A stretch of 64,000 bases of DNA, taken from the NCBI RefSeq assembly GCF_001434335.1, contig NZ_AZFM01000002.1, positions 46,603 through 110,602 on the forward strand, given 5' to 3'. The stretch comes from Lactobacillus kalixensis DSM 16043 (GTDB taxonomy: Bacteria; Bacillota; Bacilli; Lactobacillales; Lactobacillaceae). Below the pieces are notes generated by a model. The model saw only the letters and a program-made list of their open reading frames with translations. It did not search any database and was not told where the DNA came from. A program made the translations under genes and the position numbers. Below, piece by piece: positions 52,691 through 61,632 of the stretch (its first letter is position 1; every line of letters starts with the position of its first letter).

Positions 52691-54132
52691 ATAAATTGCT
52701 CATAGCCTTGATCGTAAATAGTCACAATGAAAGTTGAACCCTTATCAGGTTCTGATTCAACTGTAATTTTGCCGCCATGTTGCTTGATCAATGAAGAGAC
52801 TATTGATAAGCCAAGGCCTGATTCTCCAGTCCCCAGACGAGCACGAGAAGGATCTGCCTTAAAAAACCTTTCAAAGATATATTTTGTTTGCTCAGGACTC
52901 ATCCCGATTCCATTATCTTTTACTTTTAATTCAGTAGCGTGTTCAAATCTTTTACCACTAATTTCAATCTTCCCATCATGAGTAAATTGGATCGCATTTT
53001 GAACTAAATTTACCATAATTTGCGTAAATCGATCGCGATCTGCATAAATCGGTAATTCTTTAGGAACAGTCAAAATTAATTCATCATTGGCATTTTGGGC
53101 ATTATGGGTCAACTGAGCCCTCAAATCTTCCAAAACCGGAGTTGCATTGAATTCTGCCTTATATAACATAATTTGATTATTGCGGATCTTTTCATAATCA
53201 AGATTCTCATTAACTAACCGAATTAAACGTTTAGTTTCATGTTGCATCAAGTCGATCGACTTAGGCTTGGATTCTTCCGGAATAGCATCATATTTCAAGC
53301 CTTCCAAAATCCCGTTAATTGTTGTTAGTGGGGTCCTCATTTCATGAGCTGCATCAGCCATGAATTGATCTCGACGTTCTTCTTGAGCTTTAACTTCTTC
53401 ATTTGATTGCTTAAGCTTACGCACCATTCGGTTAAAATTACCTGCAAGTTGGTCAATTTCATTGTTGCCCTTAGATGGAATTTGCACATCAAAATCACCT
53501 TCAGCAACTTTCTTTGTAGCATTTGAAAGTTTTTTAATTTTATTAGTTGAATAATATGCCAAGATCCAGCTTAGGATCAGACCGACAATCAAAGTAACAA
53601 TAAAGGCATTAATCAAATTATGTCTTGCAGTAACCAAGGGTCTTTCAACATTTCTGACAGTTGAACCAATCCAAATTACACCAAGTAGCTTCTTATTGCT
53701 ATCACGCCATGGAACTAACACTCCTGTATAAGCGAGCTTAGTCAGCCCCATTTCAGAACTTTGTTGATTGTTACGGATATGAATTTCACTACCCTTTCGC
53801 ATCATACTAAAAACGCGATTAGATAAACGTGTTTGTTCACCTGTCACTGGGTAAACCTGCTGATTTTTTGAATTGTAAATTCGGAAATTTACATGATCTC
53901 CTCTTAGCACAAACTGTAACTGACTCAAGAAATTATCATCAAGTGCCGCATCAGTACTATTCTTCTCACTAGTTACAATTTGTCCGATTGTTCGCGCGTA
54001 ACTGTTCATTCTTTCGAAATTTTGTTCATAAACAGAATTCTTCATATAATCCAGTTCAGCGTAACCGATAATTGCAACAGAAGTCAAAATGACACACAGA
54101 AAGCCAAGCATATGTTGATAAATTAACTTCAT
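52672..54132 (-). CDS. Membrane sensor histidine kinase
   Basis: The 486-residue protein has an N-terminal helix (about 8-26), an outside sensor region (27-170), a second helix (about 173-193, NAFIVTLIVGLILSWILAYY), a HAMP linker, a HisKA box FMADAAHEMRTPLTTI (about 259-274) and an ATPase domain with VNLVQNAIQFT, DNGIGMS and ESGLGLSIV. It pairs with the response regulator upstream (1-base overlap). The signal is unknown; homologues answer to envelope stress or bile. Confidence 0.94.
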   Translation of the reverse strand: MKLIYQHMLGFLCVILTSVAIIGYAELDYMKNSVYEQNFERMNSYARTIGQIVTSEKNSTDAALDDNFLSQLQFVLRGDHVNFRIYNSKNQQVYPVTGEQTRLSNRVFSMMRKGSEIHIRNNQQSSEMGLTKLAYTGVLVPWRDSNKKLLGVIWIGSTVRNVERPLVTARHNLINAFIVTLIVGLILSWILAYYSTNKIKKLSNATKKVAEGDFDVQIPSKGNNEIDQLAGNFNRMVRKLKQSNEEVKAQEERRDQFMADAAHEMRTPLTTINGILEGLKYDAIPEESKPKSIDLMQHETKRLIRLVNENLDYEKIRNNQIMLYKAEFNATPVLEDLRAQLTHNAQNANDELILTVPKELPIYADRDRFTQIMVNLVQNAIQFTHDGKIEISGKRFEHATELKVKDNGIGMSPEQTKYIFERFFKADPSRARLGTGESGLGLSIVSSLIKQHGGKITVESEPDKGSTFIVTIYDQGYEQFITKENS

Positions 54133-54854
54133 TATTTAGTAACCTGTGAATCATCAAATTTATAGCCAACACCCCAGACAGTTTGAATGACTTGAGGACC
54201 TTCTTTTTCAAGTTTTTGACGCAACTTCTTAATATGAGCATCAACGGTTCTTTCCTCACCGTAATATTCATATCCCCAAACCAACTCAAGAAGTTGTTCA
54301 CGTGAAAAAACTTGCTTAGGTTTTTGTGCCATTGTAAATAATAAATCAAACTCTTTGGGAGTTAATGTAGTAACTGGATGATCATCAAACAGGACTTCTC
54401 TTCTAGCCTTTGAAATCTTAAGATGGTCCGTTTTAATATCAAAATCACCTTTAGTAACATTGCTATCTGAATTATTTGAATTATCCATCATCACTCTGCG
54501 ATGCAGCGCTTTAATTCTCGCAATCAACGCAATTGGACTAAAAGGCTTAGTTACGTAGTCATCTGCACCGATTCCTAAACCCAAGATTTGATCTGATTCA
54601 CTACCTCTAGCAGTCAACATAATAATTGGAACAGTTGGCGAAATTTCGCGAACTTCTTTAGCAACCTGGATTCCATCTTTTTTCGGAAGATTCAAATCTA
54701 ATGTTATCAAATCATACTTTCCCGAATTTTCTTTAAACATTTCGACTGCTTCAACACCATCAATTGCGACATCTTGTTGCCAGCCTTCTTTTTTAAAAAA
54801 CATTCCCATCATCTGAGCAACAGAGTTGTCATCTTCAACCATTAATATTTTCAA
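54132..54854 (-). CDS. OmpR-family response regulator
   Basis: The 240-residue protein has an N-terminal receiver (MKILMVEDDNSVAQMMGMFF, phospho-Asp in LITLDLNLPKKDG, about residue 53, Lys in DDYVTKPFSP) and a C-terminal winged helix ending RTVDAHIKKLRQKLEKEGPQ. It is coupled by overlap to the kinase. The target genes cannot be told from the sequence, but the LTA-synthase-type and VanZ-like neighbours suggest an envelope stimulus. Confidence 0.95.
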   Translation of the reverse strand: MKILMVEDDNSVAQMMGMFFKKEGWQQDVAIDGVEAVEMFKENSGKYDLITLDLNLPKKDGIQVAKEVREISPTVPIIMLTARGSESDQILGLGIGADDYVTKPFSPIALIARIKALHRRVMMDNSNNSDSNVTKGDFDIKTDHLKISKARREVLFDDHPVTTLTPKEFDLLFTMAQKPKQVFSREQLLELVWGYEYYGEERTVDAHIKKLRQKLEKEGPQVIQTVWGVGYKFDDSQVTK

Positions 54855-54859
54855 TTTCT

Positions 54860-55252
54860 TTACCTATCCTTAAATCCCTTAGTTTTTTCATGTTTAACTT
54901 TGTCTGGATCAACATAATCATGCGGTAGTTCATTCCTATCAATTAAGAACTGCTTCAAACTCTTTTCTGTCCATACAATAGGAAAAATTATAAAAAGGTA
55001 GAAAGTTAACAACCACAACAAAAAAAAGCGATCCCAATTTAGCCAGCGGATTATTAATCCTAAAATCACTTGAATTGCGCCAAACGTCAACAAATAAAAA
55101 CTCGCCTTTTTTTGAGCAAACTTAAAACTATCTTTGTTGACTGACGCCAAATATGATAAATATCCATAAAGAAGGTTAGGTTTTTTGGCTGGTGAAATCA
55201 ACCAAATTAATCCAACTACCATCATTACAGAACCACAAGCTATATAGATCAC
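54860..55252 (-). CDS. SdpI/DUF3784-like small membrane protein
   Basis: The 130 residues have three to four hydrophobic segments (2-20, 50-66, 72-98). The stretch LLYGYLSYLASVNKDSFKFAQKKAS after the first resembles the SdpI-type GYRS...N...W motif, but it is degenerate. SdpI proteins give immunity to toxic peptides; this assignment is tentative. The gene lies 5 bp upstream of the response regulator, so it may be controlled with it. Confidence 0.6.
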   Translation of the reverse strand: MIYIACGSVMMVVGLIWLISPAKKPNLLYGYLSYLASVNKDSFKFAQKKASFYLLTFGAIQVILGLIIRWLNWDRFFLLWLLTFYLFIIFPIVWTEKSLKQFLIDRNELPHDYVDPDKVKHEKTKGFKDR

Positions 55253-55282
55253 TTTTTTCGCATCCTTATAAGAAAATTATGT

Positions 55283-56248
55283 CTATTCTTCTCCTGGAGC
55301 AGACATTACAATTCTCATTTTACCAGTGAATGTGAAATTCTTCATCTCATTTGGAACAATAAAGTTTGTTCCCATCTTTAATTCGTATTCTTTTCCATCA
55401 GCTTCTAGCTTTCCTTCGCCTTTTATTACTGAAACAAGCAAATATGGATGACCATTAAGTCCAGTCTTCCAAGTTCCATCAAGGTCTATTTGCCACAAAT
55501 AAAAGTGTGGTGATACTGGTGGTTCAACTAAAGTCTTGATCTCTGCATCTTGATCTTTTTCAGTATGAACATCGAGTTTAGGATCAACATGAGGAACGGT
55601 TGTTACATCAATTGACTTTTGAGTATGAAGCTCACGCTTTTTCCCACTCTTTTGATCAACACGATCATAGTCATAAAGACGATAAGTAACATCACTAGAT
55701 TGCTGGGTTTCAATTACAAGGCAGCCCTTAGTTAAAGCATGAATGGTCCCTGCTGGAACATAGAAAAAGTCTCCTGCTTTTACTGGCACTTTTCTCAGCA
55801 GTTTATCCCATTCACCCTTATGAATCATCTCTGCTAGTTCTTCACGGCTTTTTGCATGATGACCATAAATAATATATGCGTCTGGATCAGCCTGCAATAC
55901 ATACCAACTTTCTGTTTTACCCGAATCGTTTTCTACTTTACGTGCATAGTCGTCATCCGGGTGAACTTGAACTGATAAATTATCGTTTGCATCCAAAAAT
56001 TTAACAAGTAATGGAAACTCTTTAGTCTTTGGATTACCAAATAATTCTGGATGCTCTAAGTAAACTTCTCTTAAAGATTTACCTTTAAGTGGCCCTTCAG
56101 TAACAGTTGAAGCATCAGCCTTGTAGCCTGAAATAATCCATGCTTCACCAACTTTTCCATCGGGAATATCATAGTTAAAAATATCTTTTAATTTTCTTCC
56201 ACCCCAAATCTTTGGTCTAAAGTATGGGGTTAAAAACAATGGTTCCAT
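55283..56248 (-). CDS. manA: Mannose-6-phosphate isomerase, class I
   Basis: ManA interconverts mannose-6-phosphate and fructose-6-phosphate. The 321 residues start MEPLFLTPYFRPKIWGGRKL and have the Zn site: SVQVHPDDDYA (about 93-103), Glu in KTESWYVLQ, and the His in PAGTIHALTKG (about 166-176). The size is the short type of Firmicutes. Confidence 0.95.
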   Translation of the reverse strand: MEPLFLTPYFRPKIWGGRKLKDIFNYDIPDGKVGEAWIISGYKADASTVTEGPLKGKSLREVYLEHPELFGNPKTKEFPLLVKFLDANDNLSVQVHPDDDYARKVENDSGKTESWYVLQADPDAYIIYGHHAKSREELAEMIHKGEWDKLLRKVPVKAGDFFYVPAGTIHALTKGCLVIETQQSSDVTYRLYDYDRVDQKSGKKRELHTQKSIDVTTVPHVDPKLDVHTEKDQDAEIKTLVEPPVSPHFYLWQIDLDGTWKTGLNGHPYLLVSVIKGEGKLEADGKEYELKMGTNFIVPNEMKNFTFTGKMRIVMSAPGEE

Positions 56249-56328
56249 AAAATCACCTCACATAAAGTATATACTTTTATCACCTTTCAATGAAACCCTT
56301 TTCTTTTATTTTTATAAAAAATTTGGTT

Positions 56329-57495
56329 TTACTTTTTAAAACTATTTATTCCCTCTGCAAGACGATTCATTCCGTCCTTAATCATCGACATTGGACTTGC
56401 TAAATTAATACGAATAAACTTCCGACCATTACCGCCATAAACTTCACCTTGTGTGACAATCAAACCAGTTTTTTCATGAAGATATTTAACTAAAGTGCCA
56501 GAATCGTCAGTAATTTTAGAAACATCAATCCAAATCAAGTAAGTTGCTGGCCCAGAAACAACCTTTAAATCTGAAATATTTCTTTTAATAAATTTTTCCA
56601 CATAAGTGAAATTTCCCTCGAGTTGCTTAATTAAAGCATGAAGCCACTCTTGACCATATTTATATGCTGCAATAGTCGCCGGAATTGCTAATAAGTTTGG
56701 TTCAGCAATTTCATCGCTATTAAGTCCGCGGCTTACCATATTGCGCAAATTTTCATTTGGGACAACTACAGTTGCAGCGTGCAAAGCAGCAACGTTAAAA
56801 CTTTTACTTGGAGAAACTAGAGAAATAATTTGATCTCTTGCTGCGCCTTCAACACTAAAGGCTGGTACATAGTGATAACCATCTCTGACTAGATCTCCGT
56901 GAATTTCATCTGAAAGTAAAACAACATGATATTTCAAACATAAGTCAGCTAATCGTTGAACTTCCTCCTTCGTCCAAACCATCCCGGTTGGATTATGCGG
57001 ATTGCAAAAGATCATAAGCGTGGTTAATGGTCTTGCCAGCTTTTCTTCAAGGTCCTGCCAGTCAACATGATAACTTTGTCCATCATATACAAGATCGCTT
57101 GATAAGACATGACGACCATTATTTAAAATTGAATTATAAAAAATATTGTACACTGGCGCTTGAATCAAAACATTGTCACCAATATGCGAAATACGACGCA
57201 CAATTGATGAAATGGCTGGAACTACTCCCGTTGTAAAAATCATCCAATCGGTTTTAAGATCAGTATTATGCTCGATTTGATACCAATCTTTTACGGCATT
57301 GAAATAATCATCTTTTGGAAATTCATAACCAAACGCACCAAGTTCAATTTTTTTCTTCATTGCCTTGATAATTGCTGGAGCAGTTTTAAAATCCATGTCG
57401 GCAATTGTCATCGGTAATTCACCAGGTTTAACATCCCAGCGATCTGAATCAGTATTTCTTCGATTGGGAATTGTTTCAAAATCAAATTTTTCCAT
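56329..57495 (-). CDS. patB: PatB/MalY-type C-S lyase (aminotransferase fold)
   Basis: The 388-residue PLP enzyme has the PatB start NRRNTDSDRWD, FCNPHNPTGMVWTKEE (about 161-176), and the PLP Lys in SPSKSFNVAALHA (about 228-240). PatB-type enzymes cleave cystathionine and other C-S bonds and can give volatile thiols. Aminotransferase activity is also possible. It precedes the DUF3737 gene with a 4-bp gap from the latter's end. Confidence 0.92.
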   Translation of the reverse strand: MEKFDFETIPNRRNTDSDRWDVKPGELPMTIADMDFKTAPAIIKAMKKKIELGAFGYEFPKDDYFNAVKDWYQIEHNTDLKTDWMIFTTGVVPAISSIVRRISHIGDNVLIQAPVYNIFYNSILNNGRHVLSSDLVYDGQSYHVDWQDLEEKLARPLTTLMIFCNPHNPTGMVWTKEEVQRLADLCLKYHVVLLSDEIHGDLVRDGYHYVPAFSVEGAARDQIISLVSPSKSFNVAALHAATVVVPNENLRNMVSRGLNSDEIAEPNLLAIPATIAAYKYGQEWLHALIKQLEGNFTYVEKFIKRNISDLKVVSGPATYLIWIDVSKITDDSGTLVKYLHEKTGLIVTQGEVYGGNGRKFIRINLASPMSMIKDGMNRLAEGINSFKK

Positions 57496-57498
57496 TTT

Positions 57499-58389
57499 TT
57501 AATCCTTTGATTCTTGATTTAAATCAGATTTATTAATTTTTTCAATAATTTTCGGACAAACAATCCGAGTCTGAGCAGTATCAATCTTGCTATTATCCAT
57601 AATCAGGCGTCCAATTGCTGGAGCTTTTAGTTGACCAGAAATCGGATTCTTAACGCTATCAATCTTACTATTTAATTCAACATCCATATGAGAAACATAC
57701 TCAAAAGCCAAGTCGGTATGAATTAAATCGCTATTCTTAATTTCAAGATAATCGATATAATTTAACCCTTGTTCACTTTCAATTTTACAATTAATAAATT
57801 TAATATTCTTTGAATTCCAAGCTAGATATTCACCATCAATTGTCGAATCATACACAGTTACATTTTTACAATTCCAAAATGCATCCTTAGAAATAAAAGT
57901 TGAATTATGCACTTCAATATTTTCAGCACCATCAAAGACATAATTACCGATCACGCTAACATTATCTAAATAGATATTCTTACTATCTTTACCAAAATAA
58001 TCCCCATTAATTTGTGAATTAGTAATTCTAATATCATCGCAATTCCACATTGTTTCTTTTGCATCTGAAAAATGAACATTATCTAACTTAACATGACTTG
58101 CTCGTCTAAATAATTTTGGCGCTTGTAAAGCTGAATTTTTAATAGAAATATTCTTGGTATACCAAATTCCACTACGAGACATTGTTTCAAAAGTGGTATT
58201 TTCCACTTCAACGCCATCATCATACCAAAGCGGATATTTCCATTTGAAAATTGAGTCTTTTAGCTTGATATTCTTAGCTTCTTTTAATGGTGATTCACCT
58301 TGACCGAAAGTTATTCCTTCTAATTCGGCATCTTTTATACCATACAATATTCTTTCGCCTTCAAAATAATGATTTTTAATTCTATTCAT
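57499..58389 (-). CDS. DUF3737 family protein (beta-helix-like repeats)
   Basis: The 296-residue protein has repeated short blocks ending in N-I/V/C (such as KNIKLKDSIFKW, KNISIKNSALQAP, DDIRITNSQI, KNIYLDNVSVIG, ENIEVHNSTF, KNVTVYDSTI), the repeat pattern expected of a right-handed beta-helix. It has no signal peptide. The DUF3737 family in lactobacilli matches in length and start. No catalytic residues are evident. Confidence 0.88.
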   Translation of the reverse strand: MNRIKNHYFEGERILYGIKDAELEGITFGQGESPLKEAKNIKLKDSIFKWKYPLWYDDGVEVENTTFETMSRSGIWYTKNISIKNSALQAPKLFRRASHVKLDNVHFSDAKETMWNCDDIRITNSQINGDYFGKDSKNIYLDNVSVIGNYVFDGAENIEVHNSTFISKDAFWNCKNVTVYDSTIDGEYLAWNSKNIKFINCKIESEQGLNYIDYLEIKNSDLIHTDLAFEYVSHMDVELNSKIDSVKNPISGQLKAPAIGRLIMDNSKIDTAQTRIVCPKIIEKINKSDLNQESKD

Positions 58390-58516
58390 ATTATCCTCTT
58401 ATGATTAAATAAACGAAGTCATAATTTTTAATTCAAAATCATTATATGAACTTTATTTATTACTGAAAATTCACTTTTTAGTATGCTAGTATAAATATTA
58501 TTTATGCTACTACGAT

Positions 58517-59413
58517 TTAATTTTTTATATGCTTTTTGAAAAACTCAGCTTCTTCATCATTTGCTTCACTTGCTAATTTATCTTTTTGATTAATCAAGAA
58601 AACATGGCGCTCTGGCTGCTTTTCATTACCCCATGATTTTTGAATCACTTCTACACCCTTTGCTCTCAAATAACCATCTAAACGAACTGCACAGTCGTGA
58701 ATAAAGTCTTCGTTAGAAGTTGTGATAAAAGTTGGCAAGAAATCTTTAGTAATATATTTTTCAACATTAATTTGATCTTGAACTTTTGGATCATTGAGTA
58801 TCTCAGGTTTAAAGTATGCAAGCATCGGCCCTATATGCCAGCCATCATCTGCAATGAAAGTCGCTGGGCTATTTAAAGCAACCGCTCTAAATTTAAGATC
58901 AGTTAAGCTGTAACCAAATTTCTTTCGATATTCTGGATTAGTTAAAATTGTCGTATATTGTTCCGCCATTTGACCTCCTGCTGAATCACCAACTAAGAAG
59001 ACATTGTTTTTATCTAAGTTATATTCATCAGCATGGTCTGCTACCCAATGAATGTATTCATCTACTTGATCAAGTTCTTCAGGGAAAGTTGAATCTGGTC
59101 CCAAGATATAATTAGGATTTACAAATGCGAATCCTCTCTTAGCCATTCCTAAGCCATAATATTGGTAAGTTTCTTTAGTACCATAAACCCAACCGCCACC
59201 GTGAATATTGATTATAATAGGAATTTTACCTTTAACGTTTTTTGGTAAATATAAATCTAGAGAATTCCATTTGGGATCTTTACCGTATTGAAGATCATCA
59301 ATTCTTTTTACTTCAGGAATATCATGTGGTAACCCTTCATCACGTTTATCATCACTTTTCTTGCAGCCTTTTCTCATTTGTTCAACAGCATTTAAAATTT
59401 GTGGATCAAGCAT
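58517..59413 (-). CDS. Alpha/beta hydrolase (esterase/lipase type)
   Basis: The 298-residue protein has an oxyanion motif HGGGWVYG (about 71-78), the Ser nucleophile in VGDSAGGQMA (about 142-151) and a His in ERHVFLINQ (about 271). The layout is that of the HSL or BD-FAE type. Some homologues in lactobacilli hydrolyse short esters. No signal peptide is seen. It is monocistronic, with its own RBS (AGGAGG). Confidence 0.92.
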   Translation of the reverse strand: MLDPQILNAVEQMRKGCKKSDDKRDEGLPHDIPEVKRIDDLQYGKDPKWNSLDLYLPKNVKGKIPIIINIHGGGWVYGTKETYQYYGLGMAKRGFAFVNPNYILGPDSTFPEELDQVDEYIHWVADHADEYNLDKNNVFLVGDSAGGQMAEQYTTILTNPEYRKKFGYSLTDLKFRAVALNSPATFIADDGWHIGPMLAYFKPEILNDPKVQDQINVEKYITKDFLPTFITTSNEDFIHDCAVRLDGYLRAKGVEVIQKSWGNEKQPERHVFLINQKDKLASEANDEEAEFFKKHIKN

Positions 59414-59431
59414 ACATAGCCTCCTTTTAGT

Positions 59432-59478
59432 AAAATAAAACGCACACTTATCTATTTTTAATTATAGATAAATACGCG
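59432..59478 (-). terminator. Terminator after the truncated ABC gene
   Basis: Minus-strand stem CGCGTATTTATCTAT / ATAGATAAGTGTGCG (15 pairs, three wobble) with TTTTATTTT. It begins 9 bases after the truncated ABC stop, as if the true end of the operon has been brought close. Confidence 0.85.
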
Positions 59479-59486
59479 TTTATATA

Positions 59487-59732
59487 CTAATTTTTAGATT
59501 TATAGACCACAGAAACCAATTTAATTAATTTAGATTCTGTCATATTTATAATTATTCCTGTTGACAAACCTATTTGAATTGAGTTAATCAGTCCTTGCGT
59601 AGCTAACATTGTTGCGAATGGTAGTACACCTTGCAGAGTTGCCAATAAAAAAATGTATATTATATACTTTTTTCGAAAACTAAATAACAACTTCCATACA
59701 GCTATAATTTCATTCTCTTTTCCCTCATTCAT
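59487..59732 (-). pseudogene. Truncated ABC exporter gene (N-terminal fragment)
   Basis: From ATG 59732 (MNEGKENEIIAVWKLLFSFR) an 81-residue product is read, with the first membrane helix of a type-I ABC exporter (YIIYIFLLATLQGVLPFATM) and the start of its extracellular loop. It then stops. The remaining helices and the ATPase domain (about 500 residues) are missing. The start overlaps the TGA of the preceding reading frame (ATGA), so the two genes were translationally coupled. It is a remnant, either cut by truncation or by an internal deletion. Confidence 0.7.
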
Positions 59733-60462
59733 AATGTCGCCCACTTCTTATGGAAATGATTAAACAAATTTTCATTGTTTTTCAGTGTTAAAAGTATTTT
59801 CTGCTTATCTAGTACATCTATATTATTGTGGTTAAGTAATTGATAAATACTATTTAATTCATTAAAACTTATTATTGCAATTTGCGATTTTTTAAATTTA
59901 GAGAAAGATATAAGCAATCCGGATTAAAATTAAATGGACTAATTCTAACTATTTTTGTATACACCACTTCTACATTTTTAATTTGCTCATAATTAATCCT
60001 TCTTTGCTTTTTCTTCTTAATTTTTAAGATCTGCAACAATTTTTTAAAATCATTTTGATTGTATGAAACCAAAATAATTTGATCATGATTCATTGACCAA
60101 AAATAGTTACTATAACAAGCTGGTAGTGTTACAACCAAGCCTAAAATAAGGGTTATAATAAAAAGCCACCAGGGTTGATATCCAAATCCTGTAAATAACA
60201 AACTAATTATTACAATAGCTAAAACACTTAATACTATTTGACTTATTTTAGCATCTTTACCTTTTTCTATTTGAGTATTTGTTTTCGTTTCTTTTTCTTG
60301 ATGAATATCAAAATACTTATCAAGCCTATATTGTTTCGAATCTGATAAATATAATTCACCATTTTTAATCAACTGAAAATCTTTTCTTGAAATTCCTGTT
60401 GCAATCTGCAGATGTTGATCAAATTCTAAATTCTTTAATTTATCAATATATGAGGGCTGCAT
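59729..60462 (-). pseudogene. Frameshifted HTH-membrane-PH-like protein gene
   Basis: From ATG 60462 (MQPSYIDKLKNLEFDQHLQI; GGGAGG upstream) a frame runs to 59872: an HTH-like head (about 18-45), two membrane helices (about 77-115) and a basic PH-like part. It ends early at YLSLNLKNRKLQ. The next frame continues directly from there as SQIAIISFNELNSIYQLLNH and runs to 59729. One extra A in the A6 tract near 59900 would join them into one protein of about 244 residues. This is a frameshift, sequencing error or slippage site. It is coupled to the ABC fragment. Confidence 0.65.
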
Positions 60463-60543
60463 ATTAATTCCTCCCTGTACTATGTAAATAAGTAATAATT
60501 TTATTGTCATACTTAACTTTCAAACTGCCATCTTTGAAATAGC

Positions 60544-60557
60544 GGTAACCGCTTACA
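60544..60557 (-). promoter_or_regulatory. Candidate cre (CcpA) site
   Basis: Minus-strand TGTAAGCGGTTACC, part of the palindrome AGCGGTAACCGCT, is similar to cre (TGWAARCGYTWNCW) with mismatches. It lies about 80 bp upstream of the PH-like gene's ATG. A LacI-family regulator is an alternative. Confidence 0.45.
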
Positions 60558-61092
60558 TATATTATACGTTTAAATTTTGGAATTGTTTCTCTATATTCAA
60601 TATTACAATGTTAAAACTATAAATAAGAAAGTTAGAATTAATTAAAGCGGCTTTACAGATCAGATTAAAATACAAGATAAATAAAGTGATCATCTTGCTT
60701 AAAAACTATTAAGGATTATGCAAGTTTTATAATATATAGTTGAACTTAATTAAACTGAAATTTGGAAGCCAAATATATCGTATTATTCTATGCTGTATTT
60801 AGCTTATTTTGCTTTTAAAAAAACAGGAATTTCTAATTTTAAGCGCAAATCTATTATTGGATTTACTATAATTTCCTCTTGCTCAATATCTGGCAGCAGC
60901 TTGTTTGCTTCTTGTTGACGTTTAAATCGATTTCATAAAAATAACAGAATGATATTCGCTATAGTTTTCAATAATATTTTTATATCATATATCTATTATC
61001 TGTCGGCATGAATTCAACAATTTTTAGAATACACACACCACCGTAGATATAAATACGCACTCAACTGAAGAAGGGCGATAAAAAGTCCGACA

Positions 61093-61160
61093 GCAAATAA
61101 ATAAGCTCTTTTGATTTTTTAAAATGATCTTTTCTATCATTTTTCTATCAAAAGAACTTA
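61093..61160 (-). terminator. Probable tmRNA terminator
   Basis: Minus-strand helix AAGTTCTTTTGAT / ATCAAAAGAGCTT with an inner hairpin and an ATTTATTT tail, about 50 bases after tmRNA's 3' end. A small hairpin (TCCCT / AGGGA, 61175-61190) lies in between. Confidence 0.6.
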
Positions 61161-61206
61161 TAAACTCTCTCACGTCCCTATTTTAAGGGAATTTTCTTAT
61201 TTTGTG

Positions 61207-61570
61207 TGGAGATGAGGGGATTTGAACCCCTGTCCAAACGTAGCTCATCACTAACCTCTACGATCATAGTTATATTATTTGAGCTTCACTAGACCAAAGC
61301 GCCATATAACAGGGCTAAGCTGACCTAGCTAACCTGCTCAGACTCTTCTTAACTATTCAGGTGAGGTAGTTAAACGTAACTCGCTAATGTTGATACCAAT
61401 AAACCGCCACGAGTAAGCTGTTTAGAGGCAACACATGCGCCTAATTAGGCAGCTAATGCGTAAGAATTACTGTTTTTTGCAGTTAAATTTAAAGTGACGT
61501 TTTTACGTAGACGTGACCTACGAATCGCAGTCAGTGCAAGTCTACGCTTGTCGAATCCCAAAACATCCCC
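61207..61570 (-). ncRNA. ssrA: Transfer-messenger RNA (tmRNA)
   Basis: tmRNA frees stalled ribosomes and tags the nascent peptide. Read on the minus strand it starts GGGGATGTTTTGGGATTCGAC and ends in the tRNA half GGGGTTCAAATCCCC-TCATCTCC-A. The acceptor GGGGATG pairs with CATCTCC. The tag reading frame codes AKNSNSYALAA then TAA (near 61440-61475). CCA is not encoded. Length is 364 bases. Confidence 0.97.
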
Positions 61571-61632
61571 ATAAAACAGAACATAACTATTATACAAATT
61601 AATAACTATGTTCTCAACTATAATGCTTTAAA

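Larger units (their letters stand above)
60511..61206. other. Region without a convincing gene (about 700 bp)
   Basis: This AT-rich stretch lies between the PH-like gene and tmRNA. It holds the candidate cre site (60544-60557), a 42-codon plus-strand frame at 60790-60918 without a good RBS, and terminator hairpins of tmRNA (61093-61190). Otherwise I see nothing. It could be decayed remains of the gene cluster next to it. Confidence 0.6.

Noticed and set aside
54056..54349. 97-residue minus-strand frame across the regulator-kinase junction
   Set aside because: It is in another frame of two well-supported, overlapping genes and has no RBS.
60790..60918. 42-codon plus-strand frame with hydrophobic content
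   Set aside because: No ribosome site, no recognisable family, and AT-rich surroundings; kept only as part of the gene-free region.
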